Shown here piece after piece: positions 33,812 through 43,064 of a stretch of 64,000 nucleotides of DNA; position 1 is the first letter of the stretch; each line of letters starts with the position of its first letter. The translations under genes were made by a program, and so were the position numbers. Source of the stretch: Guptibacillus spartinae (GTDB taxonomy: Bacteria; Bacillota; Bacilli; Bacillales; Guptibacillaceae); assembly GCF_028610625.1 (NCBI RefSeq), contig NZ_JAQQWU010000006.1, positions 124,001 through 188,000 on the forward strand. Reading direction: 5' to 3'. The notes under the pieces are model-generated. The model searched no databases. It saw only the letters and a program-made list of their open reading frames with translations, and was not told the origin of the DNA.

Positions 33812-35290
33812 GTGGAGAGAGTAGATATCTTCAAAGATATCGCAGAGCGTACAGGGGGAGATATATACCTTGGAGTCGTAGGTTCTGTACGAACAGGTAA
33901 ATCAACGTTTATTAAAAAGTTCATGGAACTTATCGTCCTGCCCAATATGGAAAGTGACTCAGACCGAGCTAGGGCACAAGATGAGCTTCCGCAAAGTTCT
34001 GCTGGCAGAACAATTATGACAACGGAACCTAAATTCGTTCCAAATCATGCCGTTCAGATTCATGTCGAAGATGGTCTTGATGTGAATGTTAGGCTGGTTG
34101 ATTGTGTAGGGTATGCTGTACCTGGAGCTAAGGGGTATGAAGATGAAGATGGCCCCCGAATGATTAATACACCATGGTATGAGGAGCCTATCCCCTTTCA
34201 AGAAGCGGCTGAAATTGGTACAAGAAAAGTTATTCAGGAACACTCTACTCTTGGCGTTGTGATTACGACAGATGGTTCAATTGGAGAGATCCCTCGTCAT
34301 GATTATCTTGAGTCGGAGGAGCGGGTCGTTGAGGAATTAAAAGAAGTGGGCAAGCCATTTATCATGATTGTGAATTCTGCTCACCCACATCACCCACAAA
34401 CAGAAGCCTTACGTGGAGATCTTTCGAACAAGTATGATATTCCCGTCATCTCATTAAGTGTAGAAAGTATGACGGAACATGATATTAACAATGTTATGAG
34501 AGAAGTATTATACGAATTCCCTGTATTGGAAGTAAATGTTAATTTACCTAGTTGGGTAATGGTTCTTCATCAAGATCATTGGTTGAGGCAAAATTATGAA
34601 GAATCTGTGAGAGAAACCGTAAAGGATATTAAGCGCTTGCGCGATGTTGATCGTGTAGTTGGACAATTTGAAGAGTTTGAATTTATTCAAGATGCTCGAC
34701 TTGCTGGAATTGAAATGGGTCAAGGGATTGCTGAAATTGACCTTTATGCACCCGAGGATCTTTATGATCAGATTCTTAAAGAAGTGGTTGGCGTAGAAAT
34801 TCGAGGCAAGGATCACCTCCTTCAACTGATGCAAGAATTTGCATTTGCAAAGGCAGAATATGACCACGTCTCAGATGCACTTCGTATGGTAAAGCAAACA
34901 GGTTACGGAATAGCTGCACCAGCAATTGAAGATATGAGCCTGGATGAGCCGGAGATTATCCGTCAGGGATCAAGATTTGGTGTAAGATTAAAAGCGGTTG
35001 CTCCATCCATTCATATGATAAAAGTGGATGTAGAATCCGAATTTGCCCCGATTATTGGGACCGAAAAACAAAGCGAAGAACTTGTGCGTTATTTAATGCA
35101 AGATTTTGAAGAAGACCCGCTGTCCATTTGGAATTCTGATATTTTCGGTCGTTCGCTCAATTCAATTGTAAGAGAAGGAATTCAGGCAAAACTTGGTTTA
35201 ATGCCTGAGAATGCTCGATATAAATTAAAAGAGACGTTAGAGCGCATTATTAACGAAGGTTCAGGCGGTTTAATTGCGATTATACTATAA
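33812..35290 (+). CDS. spoIVA: Stage IV sporulation protein A (coat morphogenetic ATPase)
   Basis: The GTG at 33812 follows AGGAGG and gives 492 residues, exactly the B. subtilis length. An N-terminal TRAFAC-type ATPase domain has the Walker A GSVRTGKST with K30 and the switch region RLVDCVGYAVPGAKG. A long middle region (about 220-370) and a conserved C-terminal domain (about 400-492) ending GGLIAIIL follow. SpoIVA hydrolyses ATP to polymerise into the basement layer of the spore coat on the outer forespore membrane. A SigE promoter and a terminator flank this monocistron. Confidence 0.97.
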   Translation: MERVDIFKDIAERTGGDIYLGVVGSVRTGKSTFIKKFMELIVLPNMESDSDRARAQDELPQSSAGRTIMTTEPKFVPNHAVQIHVEDGLDVNVRLVDCVGYAVPGAKGYEDEDGPRMINTPWYEEPIPFQEAAEIGTRKVIQEHSTLGVVITTDGSIGEIPRHDYLESEERVVEELKEVGKPFIMIVNSAHPHHPQTEALRGDLSNKYDIPVISLSVESMTEHDINNVMREVLYEFPVLEVNVNLPSWVMVLHQDHWLRQNYEESVRETVKDIKRLRDVDRVVGQFEEFEFIQDARLAGIEMGQGIAEIDLYAPEDLYDQILKEVVGVEIRGKDHLLQLMQEFAFAKAEYDHVSDALRMVKQTGYGIAAPAIEDMSLDEPEIIRQGSRFGVRLKAVAPSIHMIKVDVESEFAPIIGTEKQSEELVRYLMQDFEEDPLSIWNSDIFGRSLNSIVREGIQAKLGLMPENARYKLKETLERIINEGSGGLIAIIL

Positions 35291-35292
35291 CG

Positions 35293-35324
35293 AAATCGAC
35301 TCCAATTTATGGAGTCGATTTTTT
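35293..35324 (+). terminator. Terminator after spoIVA
   Basis: An 11-bp perfect stem (35293-35303 with 35311-35321), 7-base loop and six T. Confidence 0.9.
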
Positions 35325-35654
35325 GCTTTAAAGGTTTAACCTTACTTGCTTAAGGGGTAATATAGTTTTTACGAGCGGTAAATGTAGCCCTTTGCGAGGT
35401 ATTAACGGAATTGATTGAATTAACCAACTACTAAGAAAGTGATCGTTAGAGCGTTTACAAATAGTGAATATAGCAGATAATAGGTAAAAAAACACTGAAA
35501 AATCGTTGAAATCGACACAAACGTATTGAATTCTTTCGCATCTTCGTATAATATAGGGCTTGCAAACGTACTAAACGTGCATTGCAACGTATAAATAGTG
35601 GTCATTAAGTGAATGAATGTATTTATCCATCTCTCTTGAGAGGAGGTGAACAGA
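35325..35654. other. Gene-free region upstream of hbs
   Basis: The stretch is AT-rich and holds a palindrome AAGGTT-T-AACCTT (35331-35343), a TATAGT at 35361, the promoter at 35526-35552, and the hbs ribosome binding site. A long, multi-promoter leader is known for B. subtilis hbs. I see no gene on either strand. Confidence 0.5.
35526..35552 (+). promoter_or_regulatory. Candidate promoter for hbs
   Basis: Consensus TATAAT at 35547-35552 with TTGAAT at 35526-35531; the 15-base spacer is short. It implies a leader of about 95 bases. Confidence 0.4.
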
Positions 35655-35927
35655 ATGAACAAGACAGATCTAATCAATGCTGTTGCAGAATCTGCAGAGC
35701 TTTCTAAAAAAGAAGCGACAAAAGCTGTTGACTCAGTTTTTGATAACATTATGCAATCCTTGCAAGAGGGTGACAAAGTTCAACTAATTGGTTTTGGTAA
35801 CTTTGAAGTCCGTGAGCGTTCTGCTCGTAAAGGGCGTAATCCTCAAACTGGCGAAGAAATCGAAATCGCTGCAAGTAAGGTTCCTGCATTTAAACCTGGT
35901 AAAGCCCTTAAGGATGCAGTTAAGTAA
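35655..35927 (+). CDS. hbs: DNA-binding protein HU (HBsu)
   Basis: A 90-residue histone-like protein. The N-terminal helical body ([21 protein letters not shown]) is followed by the beta-arm with the DNA-intercalating region ([19 protein letters not shown]) and the closing [18 protein letters not shown]. The ATG at 35655 is preceded by AGGAGGTGA; the GTG within that site at 35646 is not used. HU compacts the nucleoid and is essential in Bacillus. It is a single-gene unit with a strong terminator, as in B. subtilis between spoIVA and folE. Confidence 0.97.
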   Translation: MNKTDLINAVAESAELSKKEATKAVDSVFDNIMQSLQEGDKVQLIGFGNFEVRERSARKGRNPQTGEEIEIAASKVPAFKPGKALKDAVK

Positions 35928-35941
35928 GAAATACATAGGGC

Positions 35942-35978
35942 AAAAGAAGAGTCGCACATTATGCGGCTCTTCTTTTTT
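35942..35978 (+). terminator. Terminator after hbs
   Basis: A 15-bp stem with one G-T pair (35942-35956 with 35962-35976), CATTA loop and T-run. The T-run overlaps the -35 of the next promoter. Confidence 0.9.
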
Positions 35979-36005
35979 GCTAACTTTTTCTCCATGTGCT
36001 AGAAT
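35977..36005 (+). promoter_or_regulatory. Sigma-A promoter for folE-mtrB
   Basis: TTGCTA (35977-35982), 17-base spacer, TAGAAT (36000-36005), immediately after the hbs terminator. Confidence 0.6.
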
Positions 36006-36046
36006 CTTCATAGGTAATAAAGGCCCTGAATGGAGGAGTAAGAACA

Positions 36047-36613
36047 ATGTATGAAGTTAATCATGAAAAAATACAGGAAGCAGTGACAATGATCCTTGAA
36101 GCCATCGGTGAAGATCCGAATCGTGAAGGGTTATTAGATACTCCGAAACGTGTTGCTAGAATGTACGAAGAAATCTTTCAGGGGCTACATCAAGATCCAA
36201 AAGAGCATTTTCAAACGATCTTCGGTGAAGATCACGAAGAGCTTGTATTAGTGAAAGATATTCCGTTTTATTCAACTTGTGAACATCATCTTGTCCCTTT
36301 CTTTGGAAAGGCTCATGTAGCATACATACCAAAAGGCGGGAAGGTAACTGGCCTTAGTAAGCTTGCTAGAGCTGTTGAGTCTGTTACAAAACGTCCTCAG
36401 CTTCAAGAGCGAATTACCTCGACTATTGCGAATTCAATGGTAGATACCCTTGAACCCCATGGCGTCATGGTGGTTGTAGAGGCTGAACATATGTGTATGA
36501 CGATGAGAGGCGTTAAAAAGCCTGGTTCATCAACCGTAACATCAGCAGTAAGAGGTGTGTTTGAAAATGACGCAGCTGCACGAGCTGAAGTGCTCGGTTT
36601 GATTAAAGGCTAA
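36047..36613 (+). CDS. folE: GTP cyclohydrolase I
   Basis: A 188-residue enzyme that converts GTP to dihydroneopterin triphosphate, the first step of folate synthesis. The zinc site is formed by C78 and H81 in [10 protein letters not shown] and the cysteine in [22 protein letters not shown] is the conserved C-terminal motif. The ribosome binding site is TGGAGG. It is followed 22 bases downstream by mtrB; the pair is the mtrAB operon of B. subtilis, where this gene was first called mtrA. Confidence 0.96.
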   Translation: MYEVNHEKIQEAVTMILEAIGEDPNREGLLDTPKRVARMYEEIFQGLHQDPKEHFQTIFGEDHEELVLVKDIPFYSTCEHHLVPFFGKAHVAYIPKGGKVTGLSKLARAVESVTKRPQLQERITSTIANSMVDTLEPHGVMVVVEAEHMCMTMRGVKKPGSSTVTSAVRGVFENDAAARAEVLGLIKG

Positions 36614-36635
36614 TCCTTTAAACGGAGTGATTGAT

Positions 36636-36857
36636 ATGAAAAGTGATAGCAATGATTTTTTTGTCATTAAAGCTTTAGAAAATGGCGTGAACGTAATTGG
36701 GTTAACTAGAGGGTCTGATACAAGGTTTCATCATTCTGAGAAACTTGATAAGGGAGAAGTAATGATTGCCCAATTTACTGAACATACTTCTGCCGTTAAG
36801 GTAAGAGGGAAAGCCGTTATTCAAACAGAACACGGTGAAATAAGTACAGAAGAGTAA
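36636..36857 (+). CDS. mtrB: trp RNA-binding attenuation protein TRAP
   Basis: The ATG at 36636 follows CGGAG and gives 73 residues. The sequence keeps [22 protein letters not shown] and [11 protein letters not shown] in shape; K36, K55 and R57 correspond to the RNA-binding K37, K56 and R58 of B. subtilis TRAP. Eleven subunits form a ring which, with bound tryptophan, wraps around GAG/UAG repeats in target RNA. Its target, the trp leader, lies in this window at 44.5 kb. The gene is co-transcribed with folE and ends at a terminator. Confidence 0.97.
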   Translation: MKSDSNDFFVIKALENGVNVIGLTRGSDTRFHHSEKLDKGEVMIAQFTEHTSAVKVRGKAVIQTEHGEISTEE

Positions 36858-36886
36858 AGCAGGACATTGAAACCTGCTTTTCTTTC
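36856..36886 (+). terminator. Terminator after mtrB
   Basis: An 8-bp stem (36856-36863 with 36873-36880), 9-base loop and T-rich tail. Confidence 0.75.
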
Positions 36887-36908
36887 ATTTTAAAACAGGG
36901 GCAGTCCG

Positions 36909-36937
36909 TTTTAGCTCTTGGGTTAATGTGCTATACT
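36909..36937 (+). promoter_or_regulatory. Possible promoter of the hepS operon
   Basis: TTTTAG (36909-36914), 17-base spacer, TATACT (36932-36937). The -10 is good and the -35 poor. Confidence 0.35.
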
Positions 36938-37060
36938 AGGGTTGAATACATAATTGAGACTTTACGGATATGGGTGCTCGAAAGAAGATAATGCAGCTTT
37001 CACCCTTTATAAGCGGGGCGCACACTTTTCTAATTGGAAGACATGTTAGGGGTATGGGAT

Positions 37061-37888
37061 ATGACAAATCCGAAGGAAACGACACATAAAAAAATAGCAG
37101 GAGTTCGAGACATGCTACAGTCTCGCCTATCCCATTCATATTTACTTCGATTTATCGACTTTCCAGTGATAGATGAAGAGAAGTTATATGTGTTTTATGG
37201 CATGCTAGAACAAGCGAAGCTCGAACATAGAAGGAAACAAGATACGCTTCTTTCCATCATGCTAGTCCAAATTGCGCTTGATACGCATGAACTAATATCA
37301 CTTGAAGAGATTGATAATGAAAGCGATCGAAAGAATCGTCAGTTAACCGTTCTTGCGGGCGATTATTTTAGTAGCATGTATTATCATCTTCTTTCTAAAT
37401 GGGAGGATAACGAGCTTATTCGAACACTTTCTGAAGCCATTCAAGAAATCAACGAAGCAAAAATGTCTTTTTACCAAACAGACTATAGCACGATTGAACC
37501 GGTGTTCGAAAATTTAAAGGAGATTGAATCCATTTTAGTAAGAAAAGTTGCTGAGCATTATGGCCTTTCAAACTGGAAAAGCTTCGGTTCACATTATTTC
37601 TACATGAATCGTCTTTTAACGGAAAGAAAGCAGGGGATTATTCAATCAGGTTCATTTATGTTACAAAAAATTGCTTCGACGCTTCTTTCGGTAAAAAGTG
37701 CGAAACTATCAACAAATCAAGCGTCCAAAGCAAAAATTGTTCTCGATTCTTATATTGCTTATGCAAAAAAAGAGATGGACCAACTTCTCCAACAGCATTC
37801 AGAACTCCATCAGCTATTTCAGGAGCGATTCGAATACAACTGGGGAATGACTGGGATTCAGGAAAAGAAAATGGCGGAAGAGGGATAA
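37061..37888 (+). CDS. hepS: Heptaprenyl diphosphate synthase component I
   Basis: Starting at ATG 37061, this 275-residue protein is soluble and largely helical, without prenyltransferase aspartate motifs. It is the regulatory small component of the two-part heptaprenyl diphosphate synthase; the catalytic partner HepT is encoded two genes downstream. Together they build the C35 side chain of menaquinone-7. Characteristic stretches are LYVFYGMLEQA, LTVLAGDYFSSMYYHLLS and IASTLLSVKSA. The family diverges strongly in sequence, so synteny (mtrB-hepS-menG-hepT) carries much of the weight. Confidence 0.9.
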   Translation: MTNPKETTHKKIAGVRDMLQSRLSHSYLLRFIDFPVIDEEKLYVFYGMLEQAKLEHRRKQDTLLSIMLVQIALDTHELISLEEIDNESDRKNRQLTVLAGDYFSSMYYHLLSKWEDNELIRTLSEAIQEINEAKMSFYQTDYSTIEPVFENLKEIESILVRKVAEHYGLSNWKSFGSHYFYMNRLLTERKQGIIQSGSFMLQKIASTLLSVKSAKLSTNQASKAKIVLDSYIAYAKKEMDQLLQQHSELHQLFQERFEYNWGMTGIQEKKMAEEG

Positions 37889-37891
37889 GGC

Positions 37892-38620
37892 ATGGCTTCA
37901 TCTAAAGAAGAACGCGTCCACGATGTGTTTCAAACGATTTCAAAGCGTTATGACGTAATGAATTCAGTGATTAGCTTTCAACGTCACAAAGCTTGGCGAA
38001 AAGATACGATGAGACTTATGGATGTTCAAAAAGGAGCATCTGCACTTGATGTATGCTGTGGGACTGCAGACTGGACAATTGCAATGGCAGATGCAGTTGG
38101 TGAAAACGGTACTGCGATAGGACTAGATTTTAGTGAAAACATGCTTGAAGTAGGTCAAGTAAAAGTGAATGAAAAGAAAAAAGAAAATGTAACTCTTCTT
38201 CACGGGAATGCAATGAATTTACCGTTTGAAGACAATTCGTTTGACTACGTTACGATTGGTTTTGGTTTAAGAAATGTACCAGATTATAACCAGGTGATTA
38301 AAGAAATGTACCGTGTCGTTAAGCCAGGGGGACAAGTGGTCTGTCTTGAAACGAGTCAGCCAACGATTCCGGTTTTTAGAGAAGTCTATTATGGCTATTT
38401 TAAGCACGTCATGCCGGTACTTGGGAAAGTATTTGCCAAGAGCTATGAAGAATATTCGTGGCTTCAGGAATCAGCTAGCACGTTTCCTGGACGAGAAGAG
38501 TTAAAACAACTATTCTTTAAAAATGGCTTCAGCCGTGTTGATACGAAGCCTTACTCTGGTGGTGTGGCAGCGATGCACAGAGGTTTTAAACCAATTAATA
38601 AGAGAACAGATATTTTGTGA
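37892..38620 (+). CDS. menG: Demethylmenaquinone methyltransferase (MenG/UbiE)
   Basis: The 242-residue SAM-dependent methyltransferase has [18 protein letters not shown] as motif [10 protein letters not shown] in the middle, and [15 protein letters not shown] near the C-terminus, the UbiE/MenG signature. It adds the methyl group to demethylmenaquinone in the last step of menaquinone synthesis. It begins three bases after hepS and is followed by hepT, so one operon makes the prenyl tail and completes the quinone ring. Confidence 0.95.
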   Translation: MASSKEERVHDVFQTISKRYDVMNSVISFQRHKAWRKDTMRLMDVQKGASALDVCCGTADWTIAMADAVGENGTAIGLDFSENMLEVGQVKVNEKKKENVTLLHGNAMNLPFEDNSFDYVTIGFGLRNVPDYNQVIKEMYRVVKPGGQVVCLETSQPTIPVFREVYYGYFKHVMPVLGKVFAKSYEEYSWLQESASTFPGREELKQLFFKNGFSRVDTKPYSGGVAAMHRGFKPINKRTDIL

Positions 38621-38640
38621 AAATCAGTTAGGTGGATCTC

Positions 38641-39612
38641 ATGAAATTAAAAACGATATACGCTTCTTTAAAAAAAGATTTGTCATTTATTGAAACTGAG
38701 TTGGAGCATACGGTAAATGCTCATCATCCCGTTCTTAGGGATGCCTCTAACCACCTATTAAAAGCTGGAGGGAAACGAATCCGTCCTGTTTTCGTTTTGC
38801 TCTCAGGGAAGTTCGGTCATTACAATTTACCACTCATGAAAAACGTCGCGGTTGCGCTTGAACTGATTCATATGGCTTCTCTTGTTCATGATGACGTGAT
38901 TGATGATGCAGAAATGAGACGCGGAGCTAAAACCATAAAAGCAAAATGGGATAACCGGGTTGCAATGTATACAGGTGACTATATATTTGCTAGAGCCATT
39001 GAACTTGTGACCGAATTAAAAGATCCTGCTGCAAATCGTATTTTATCCCATGCTATTTTAGAGATGAGCATTGGGGAAATTGAACAGATTCGAGATCAAT
39101 TTAATTGGGATCAAAATGTTCGCGATTATTTTCGTAGAATCAAACGAAAAACGGCCCTTCTCATAGCCACGTCATGTGAGCTTGGAGCTGTTGCTGCGGG
39201 TGCTTCAAAAGAAGAGCAGCTTCACTTGAAGCAGTTTGGTTATTACGTTGGCATGTCTTATCAAATTACGGATGATATTCTAGATTATACTGGAACCGTA
39301 AAGCAGCTCGGGAAACCAGCAGGGGGAGATTTGCTTCAAGGAAACATTACGCTCCCGGTTCTTTATGCGATGAATCAGAAAAACGAAAAAGAGAAAATCA
39401 TGGAAATTTTTTCAGAAGAAGTTCATTCTTCTCAAGAGCAGGTAGATCAAGTTCTCTCCATTGTAAAATTATCTGGTGGAATCGAACATTCCCGACAGAT
39501 TAGTGATCGTTACCTACAAAAAGCTTTTTATGAACTAGAGCAGTTGCCTGCTTCCTCTGCAAGAACTTCATTGAGACAAATTGCGGAATATATCGGGAAA
39601 AGAAAACATTAA
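38641..39612 (+). CDS. hepT: Heptaprenyl diphosphate synthase component II
   Basis: The ATG at 38641 follows AGGTGG; the product has 323 residues. It is a trans-polyprenyl synthase with the first aspartate-rich motif DDVID (84-88) followed by AEMRRG, and the second motif TDDILDYTG near residue 215. GGKRIRPVF near the N-terminus binds isopentenyl diphosphate. It works with HepS to make the menaquinone-7 side chain. It closes the hepS-menG-hepT operon; a good promoter for ndk follows. Confidence 0.95.
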   Translation: MKLKTIYASLKKDLSFIETELEHTVNAHHPVLRDASNHLLKAGGKRIRPVFVLLSGKFGHYNLPLMKNVAVALELIHMASLVHDDVIDDAEMRRGAKTIKAKWDNRVAMYTGDYIFARAIELVTELKDPAANRILSHAILEMSIGEIEQIRDQFNWDQNVRDYFRRIKRKTALLIATSCELGAVAAGASKEEQLHLKQFGYYVGMSYQITDDILDYTGTVKQLGKPAGGDLLQGNITLPVLYAMNQKNEKEKIMEIFSEEVHSSQEQVDQVLSIVKLSGGIEHSRQISDRYLQKAFYELEQLPASSARTSLRQIAEYIGKRKH

Positions 39613-39621
39613 AAGGAAATG

Positions 39622-39650
39622 TTGTTATTTTTGCGAATATTTGATAGAAT
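39622..39650 (+). promoter_or_regulatory. Sigma-A promoter for ndk
   Basis: TTGTTA (39622-39627), 17-base spacer, TAGAAT (39645-39650). Start of transcription is predicted near 39657. Confidence 0.6.
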
Positions 39651-39655
39651 TTTGA

Positions 39656-39679
39656 AGGGCAGAAAAATGTTTCTGCCCT
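39656..39679 (+). promoter_or_regulatory. Perfect hairpin at the 5' end of the ndk transcript
   Basis: AGGGCAGAAA (39656-39665) and TTTCTGCCCT (39670-39679) pair over 10 bp with an AATG loop. It begins at the predicted transcription start and has no T-run after it. Confidence 0.5.
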
Positions 39680-39713
39680 ATACATACAAAGTGTTGAAAG
39701 TGAGGAGATTTCT

Positions 39714-40157
39714 ATGGAGAAAACGTTTCTAATGGTTAAGCCTGATGGTGTTCAACGGAATTTAATTGGGGGTATTGTCTCACGCTTTGAGAATAAAGGA
39801 TTTAATTTAGTAGGGGCTAAATTGATGACGGTTTCAAAAGATCTTGCCGAAAATCATTATGGTGAACATAAAGAGCGTCCTTTTTTTGGAGAACTTGTTG
39901 ATTTCATTACATCTGGTCCCGTTTTTGCGATGGTATGGGAAGGTGAGAATGTTATTTCAACAGCTCGTACAATGATGGGGGCAACAAACCCGAAAGATGC
40001 TAATCCTGGTACAATTCGAGGTGATTACGGTGTTCAAGTGAGCATGAACGTCATTCACGGTTCGGATTCACCTGAAAGTGCGGAACGAGAAATCGCTTTG
40101 TTTTTTAACGAAACAGAATTAAATGAGTACACAAAAACCATTTCCAAGTGGGTTTAA
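39714..40157 (+). CDS. ndk: Nucleoside diphosphate kinase
   Basis: A 147-residue enzyme that balances nucleoside triphosphate pools by a phosphohistidine intermediate. The active-site histidine H115 lies in [12 protein letters not shown]; the N-terminus [16 protein letters not shown] and [15 protein letters not shown] are classical NDK blocks. The ribosome binding site is GAGGAG. In B. subtilis ndk is followed by cheR and then the aro operon; here a minus-strand amidase occupies the cheR position. Confidence 0.97.
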   Translation: MEKTFLMVKPDGVQRNLIGGIVSRFENKGFNLVGAKLMTVSKDLAENHYGEHKERPFFGELVDFITSGPVFAMVWEGENVISTARTMMGATNPKDANPGTIRGDYGVQVSMNVIHGSDSPESAEREIALFFNETELNEYTKTISKWV

Positions 40158-40183
40158 ATTTTTAGAAACAAATGAAAGCGCTT

Positions 40184-40223
40184 ATATAAAAAGAGCCAGA
40201 CCACTGTCTGGCTCTTTTTATAT
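40184..40223. terminator. Strong bidirectional terminator between ndk and the amidase
   Basis: An 18-bp perfect stem (40184-40201 with 40206-40223) with a CACT loop. A-rich and T-rich arms serve both converging genes. Confidence 0.9.
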
Positions 40224-40250
40224 TTCATTAAAGGAAACAGGAAAAGATCA

Positions 40251-41669
40251 TTATAGGTTTGGGAAGTGAAAACCCTTTTCCTTTTCAAGCGTATGAGCAA
40301 TACGAAACAATAAACAATCGTTGAATTTGCCTGTCGCTGCCTGAAGACCTACTGGTAAACCTGAGGATGCTGTGCCTACAGGGATGGATATCGCTGGATG
40401 CCCGGTACAATTATATAGCTGTGTCATCATCCAATCAGATATCGGGGCTGTGGCTTTTCCACTTATCTTATTCGGACCGTCGATTTGATGTGAAAAAGCT
40501 GTTACACCAACAACAGGTGAAAGAAGAGCGTCATAATGATCCAATTCATTTTGAAGCGTGTTCCAAATGATTGTACGTTTCATTTCCGTTTCTCTCAATT
40601 CCACTGCACTAAGATTTCTACCAGATTCAATCATGTCAGATACAGACTGACTGAATTGTGAAGGAAAACGATCATAAAGTGCACCGTAAGCGGTTGCTAA
40701 ACCGGCGAACCACATTTTGTTGAAAAATGAAATTAATTCTTTTAGGCTCATCCCGAATTGAAAAGGAATCTTTTCTACAATAGCACCTTGCTCACGTAAA
40801 AGACTGATTGCTTCTTCGAGAGGTTCTAATATTTCTTGCTCAAATGGATATAAACCAAAGTTTTCTGTAAAGGCGAATTTTTTTCCTTTTACCCCTAATT
40901 TCATTTCTTCAAGTAAGTTTTCTTTTGGCACCGGAACAGAAAAAGGATCACTGGGCTGATAGCCTTCCATTACAGAAAGGAGTAGGGCAATATCACCGGT
41001 TGATCGTGCCATTGGCCCATAGTGAACAAAAGGATGAATGGTACCAAACCGATTGAGGGGAGAACTGTCAAACGGAACACGGCCAAACGTAGGTTTATGG
41101 CCGACTATGCCATTTAGGCTAGACGGAATGCGAATTGAACCGCCGCCATCGCTCCCTTCTGCTAGTGGAACGCACTTGCTTGCAACTGCAGCAGCAGATC
41201 CACCACTCGACCCTCCAGCAGTTTTAGAAGAATCCCATGGGTTTTTAGTTGGTCCTACTAAGAGGTTGTCTGTTGTGCCTTTATGGCCAAATTCTGGCGT
41301 GTTTGTTTTTCCTATAATAATTGCACCTGCGTCTCGAATCCTTTTTACAATTGTGGGCTCTGAGTGTGATATGTGGTCCTCAAAAAGTGGAGAGCCAAAA
41401 GTAGTGCGACGACCGGCAATCGGAGTGAGATCTTTTAATGCGATTGGTACACCATGCAAAGGTCCTCTTGTGCCTGTATTCATCAGTTCTTTTTCAGCAG
41501 ATTTTGCTTCTTTTATAGCTTCCTCTTCAAAAACAGTAATAAATAAATTCAGTTTAGGATTCAAACGTTGTATTCGATTAAGATGACTTTGCACAACTTC
41601 CACTGGTGAGATCTCTTTTGCTTTTATTTTTTCCGCCATCGATTGAGCTGTGAGGTTGGTGATTTCCAT
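40251..41669 (-). CDS. Amidase of the amidase-signature family
   Basis: A 472-residue minus-strand gene. The Ser-cisSer-Lys triad is visible: K79 in PIALKD, S154 in GGSSGGS and nucleophile S178 in GSDGGGSIR. This family hydrolyses amide bonds in many substrates, from simple amides to glutamyl-tRNA; the lack of gatB or gatC beside it argues against GatA, and the specificity loop is not informative. The ATG follows AAGGAAG. It lies alone between ndk and aroC, opposite in direction to its neighbours, where B. subtilis has cheR. A cytoplasmic enzyme: no signal peptide. Confidence 0.85.
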   Translation of the reverse strand: MEITNLTAQSMAEKIKAKEISPVEVVQSHLNRIQRLNPKLNLFITVFEEEAIKEAKSAEKELMNTGTRGPLHGVPIALKDLTPIAGRRTTFGSPLFEDHISHSEPTIVKRIRDAGAIIIGKTNTPEFGHKGTTDNLLVGPTKNPWDSSKTAGGSSGGSAAAVASKCVPLAEGSDGGGSIRIPSSLNGIVGHKPTFGRVPFDSSPLNRFGTIHPFVHYGPMARSTGDIALLLSVMEGYQPSDPFSVPVPKENLLEEMKLGVKGKKFAFTENFGLYPFEQEILEPLEEAISLLREQGAIVEKIPFQFGMSLKELISFFNKMWFAGLATAYGALYDRFPSQFSQSVSDMIESGRNLSAVELRETEMKRTIIWNTLQNELDHYDALLSPVVGVTAFSHQIDGPNKISGKATAPISDWMMTQLYNCTGHPAISIPVGTASSGLPVGLQAATGKFNDCLLFRIAHTLEKEKGFHFPNL

Positions 41670-41820
41670 CTAGACACTTCCTTGTTGTAAGTTATATCTT
41701 CAAGATTAACGAAATAAATCAGCTGAGGCAATAATGCTAAAGAAATGAATAAAAATATTGTGTTTTTTTAGTTAAATTGTGTTAGGATATGCCCAACCAT
41801 CATGGAAAAGTTAAAAATAC

Positions 41821-41850
41821 TTACACGAATTTTATATGGTGTGATATAGT
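41821..41850 (+). promoter_or_regulatory. Candidate promoter of the aroC-aroB-aroH operon
   Basis: TTACAC (41821-41826), 18-base spacer, TATAGT (41845-41850), 39 bases before the aroC start. Confidence 0.45.
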
Positions 41851-41889
41851 AGTACGTAAAAGCGCCAAAGCATAATGGAGGAGATTGAG

Positions 41890-43062
41890 ATGAGATACTT
41901 AACAGCGGGAGAATCACACGGGCCACAGTTAACGACAATACTAGAAGGACTTCCTTCTGGTCTTGAGCTATTAGCAGAAGATGTTAATACGGAACTTGCG
42001 AGGCGCCAACTTGGGTACGGCAGAGGTCGCCGTATGCAGATTGAGAAGGATCAAGTTCAAATTCTAAGTGGTGTACGCCATGCGAAATCGACGGGTGCTC
42101 CTATTGCGCTTGTCGTAGAAAATAAAGACTGGACACACTGGAAAAATTATATGGGTGCAGAGCCGTTAACAGAAGAGCAAGAAGAGAACATGAAGCGTCA
42201 AATCTCTCGTCCAAGACCAGGTCACGCAGATTTAAATGGCGCAATTAAATACAATCATCGAGACATGCGAAATGTGCTAGAGCGATCGTCTGCACGAGAA
42301 ACGACGGTAAGGGTAGCTGCGGGTGCAGTGGCTAAAAAGCTACTTAAAACGCTTGGTATTGAAGTTGCGGGGCATGTGCGTATGATTGGTGGCATAGAAA
42401 GCCAATATGATGGTGGTTTGTCTCTTGAAGAGGTTCAGCGGGTATCAGAACAATCGCCAGTTCGTAGTTTAGATGAAGAAGCAGGAAATAAAATGATGGA
42501 AGCCATTGATGATGCTAAGAAGAATGGTGATTCAATTGGAGGGATCGTAGAGGTCATCGTAGAGGGTCTACCTGTAGGTCTTGGCAGTCATGTTCACTAT
42601 GATCGTAAACTAGATGCCAAAATTGCAGGAGCTGTTATGAGTATCAATGCTTTTAAAGGTGTCGAGTTTGGGATAGGGTTTGAAGCGGCTAGAAAGCCAG
42701 GTAGTGAAGTTCATGACGAAATTCTATGGTCCGAGTCAGAAGGATATACCCGTAAAACGAATCGACTTGGAGGTTTTGAAGGTGGAATGACGACAGGAAT
42801 GCCAATTGTAGTTAAAGGGGTTATGAAACCAATTCCAACTCTTTATAAACCACTTCAAAGTGTAGATATTGACTCAAAAGAACCATTCCAGGCAAGCATT
42901 GAACGTTCTGATAGCTGTGCGGTACCGGCAGCAAGCGTGGTGGCTGAGAATGTGGTGGCATGGGAAGTTGCTTGCTCCATTCTTGATAAATTTGGTCATG
43001 ATCGTATTGAAGAAATTGCTGATGCCCTTGATCGCTACAGGACTTATAGCCGGGAGTTTTAG
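41890..43062 (+). CDS. aroC: Chorismate synthase
   Basis: The 390-residue enzyme (called AroF in B. subtilis, same length) converts 5-enolpyruvylshikimate 3-phosphate to chorismate using reduced FMN. The N-terminal signature GESHGPQLT, the middle block [13 protein letters not shown] and the C-terminal [14 protein letters not shown] are present. The ATG at 41890 is chosen after ATGGAGGAGATTGAG, since the earlier ATG at 41875 overlaps the ribosome binding site. It is the first gene of the aromatic supraoperon and is two bases from aroB. Confidence 0.96.
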   Translation: MRYLTAGESHGPQLTTILEGLPSGLELLAEDVNTELARRQLGYGRGRRMQIEKDQVQILSGVRHAKSTGAPIALVVENKDWTHWKNYMGAEPLTEEQEENMKRQISRPRPGHADLNGAIKYNHRDMRNVLERSSARETTVRVAAGAVAKKLLKTLGIEVAGHVRMIGGIESQYDGGLSLEEVQRVSEQSPVRSLDEEAGNKMMEAIDDAKKNGDSIGGIVEVIVEGLPVGLGSHVHYDRKLDAKIAGAVMSINAFKGVEFGIGFEAARKPGSEVHDEILWSESEGYTRKTNRLGGFEGGMTTGMPIVVKGVMKPIPTLYKPLQSVDIDSKEPFQASIERSDSCAVPAASVVAENVVAWEVACSILDKFGHDRIEEIADALDRYRTYSREF

Positions 43063-43064
43063 GA

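Noticed and set aside
40173-40186. cre-like sequence TGAAAGCGCTTATA (13 of 14) after ndk
   Set aside because: It lies between the ndk stop codon and its terminator, with no promoter or start codon to regulate; probably chance.
41038-41586. 182-codon plus-strand open frame inside the amidase
   Set aside because: Antisense shadow of the conserved amidase frame; no ribosome binding site and no family resemblance.
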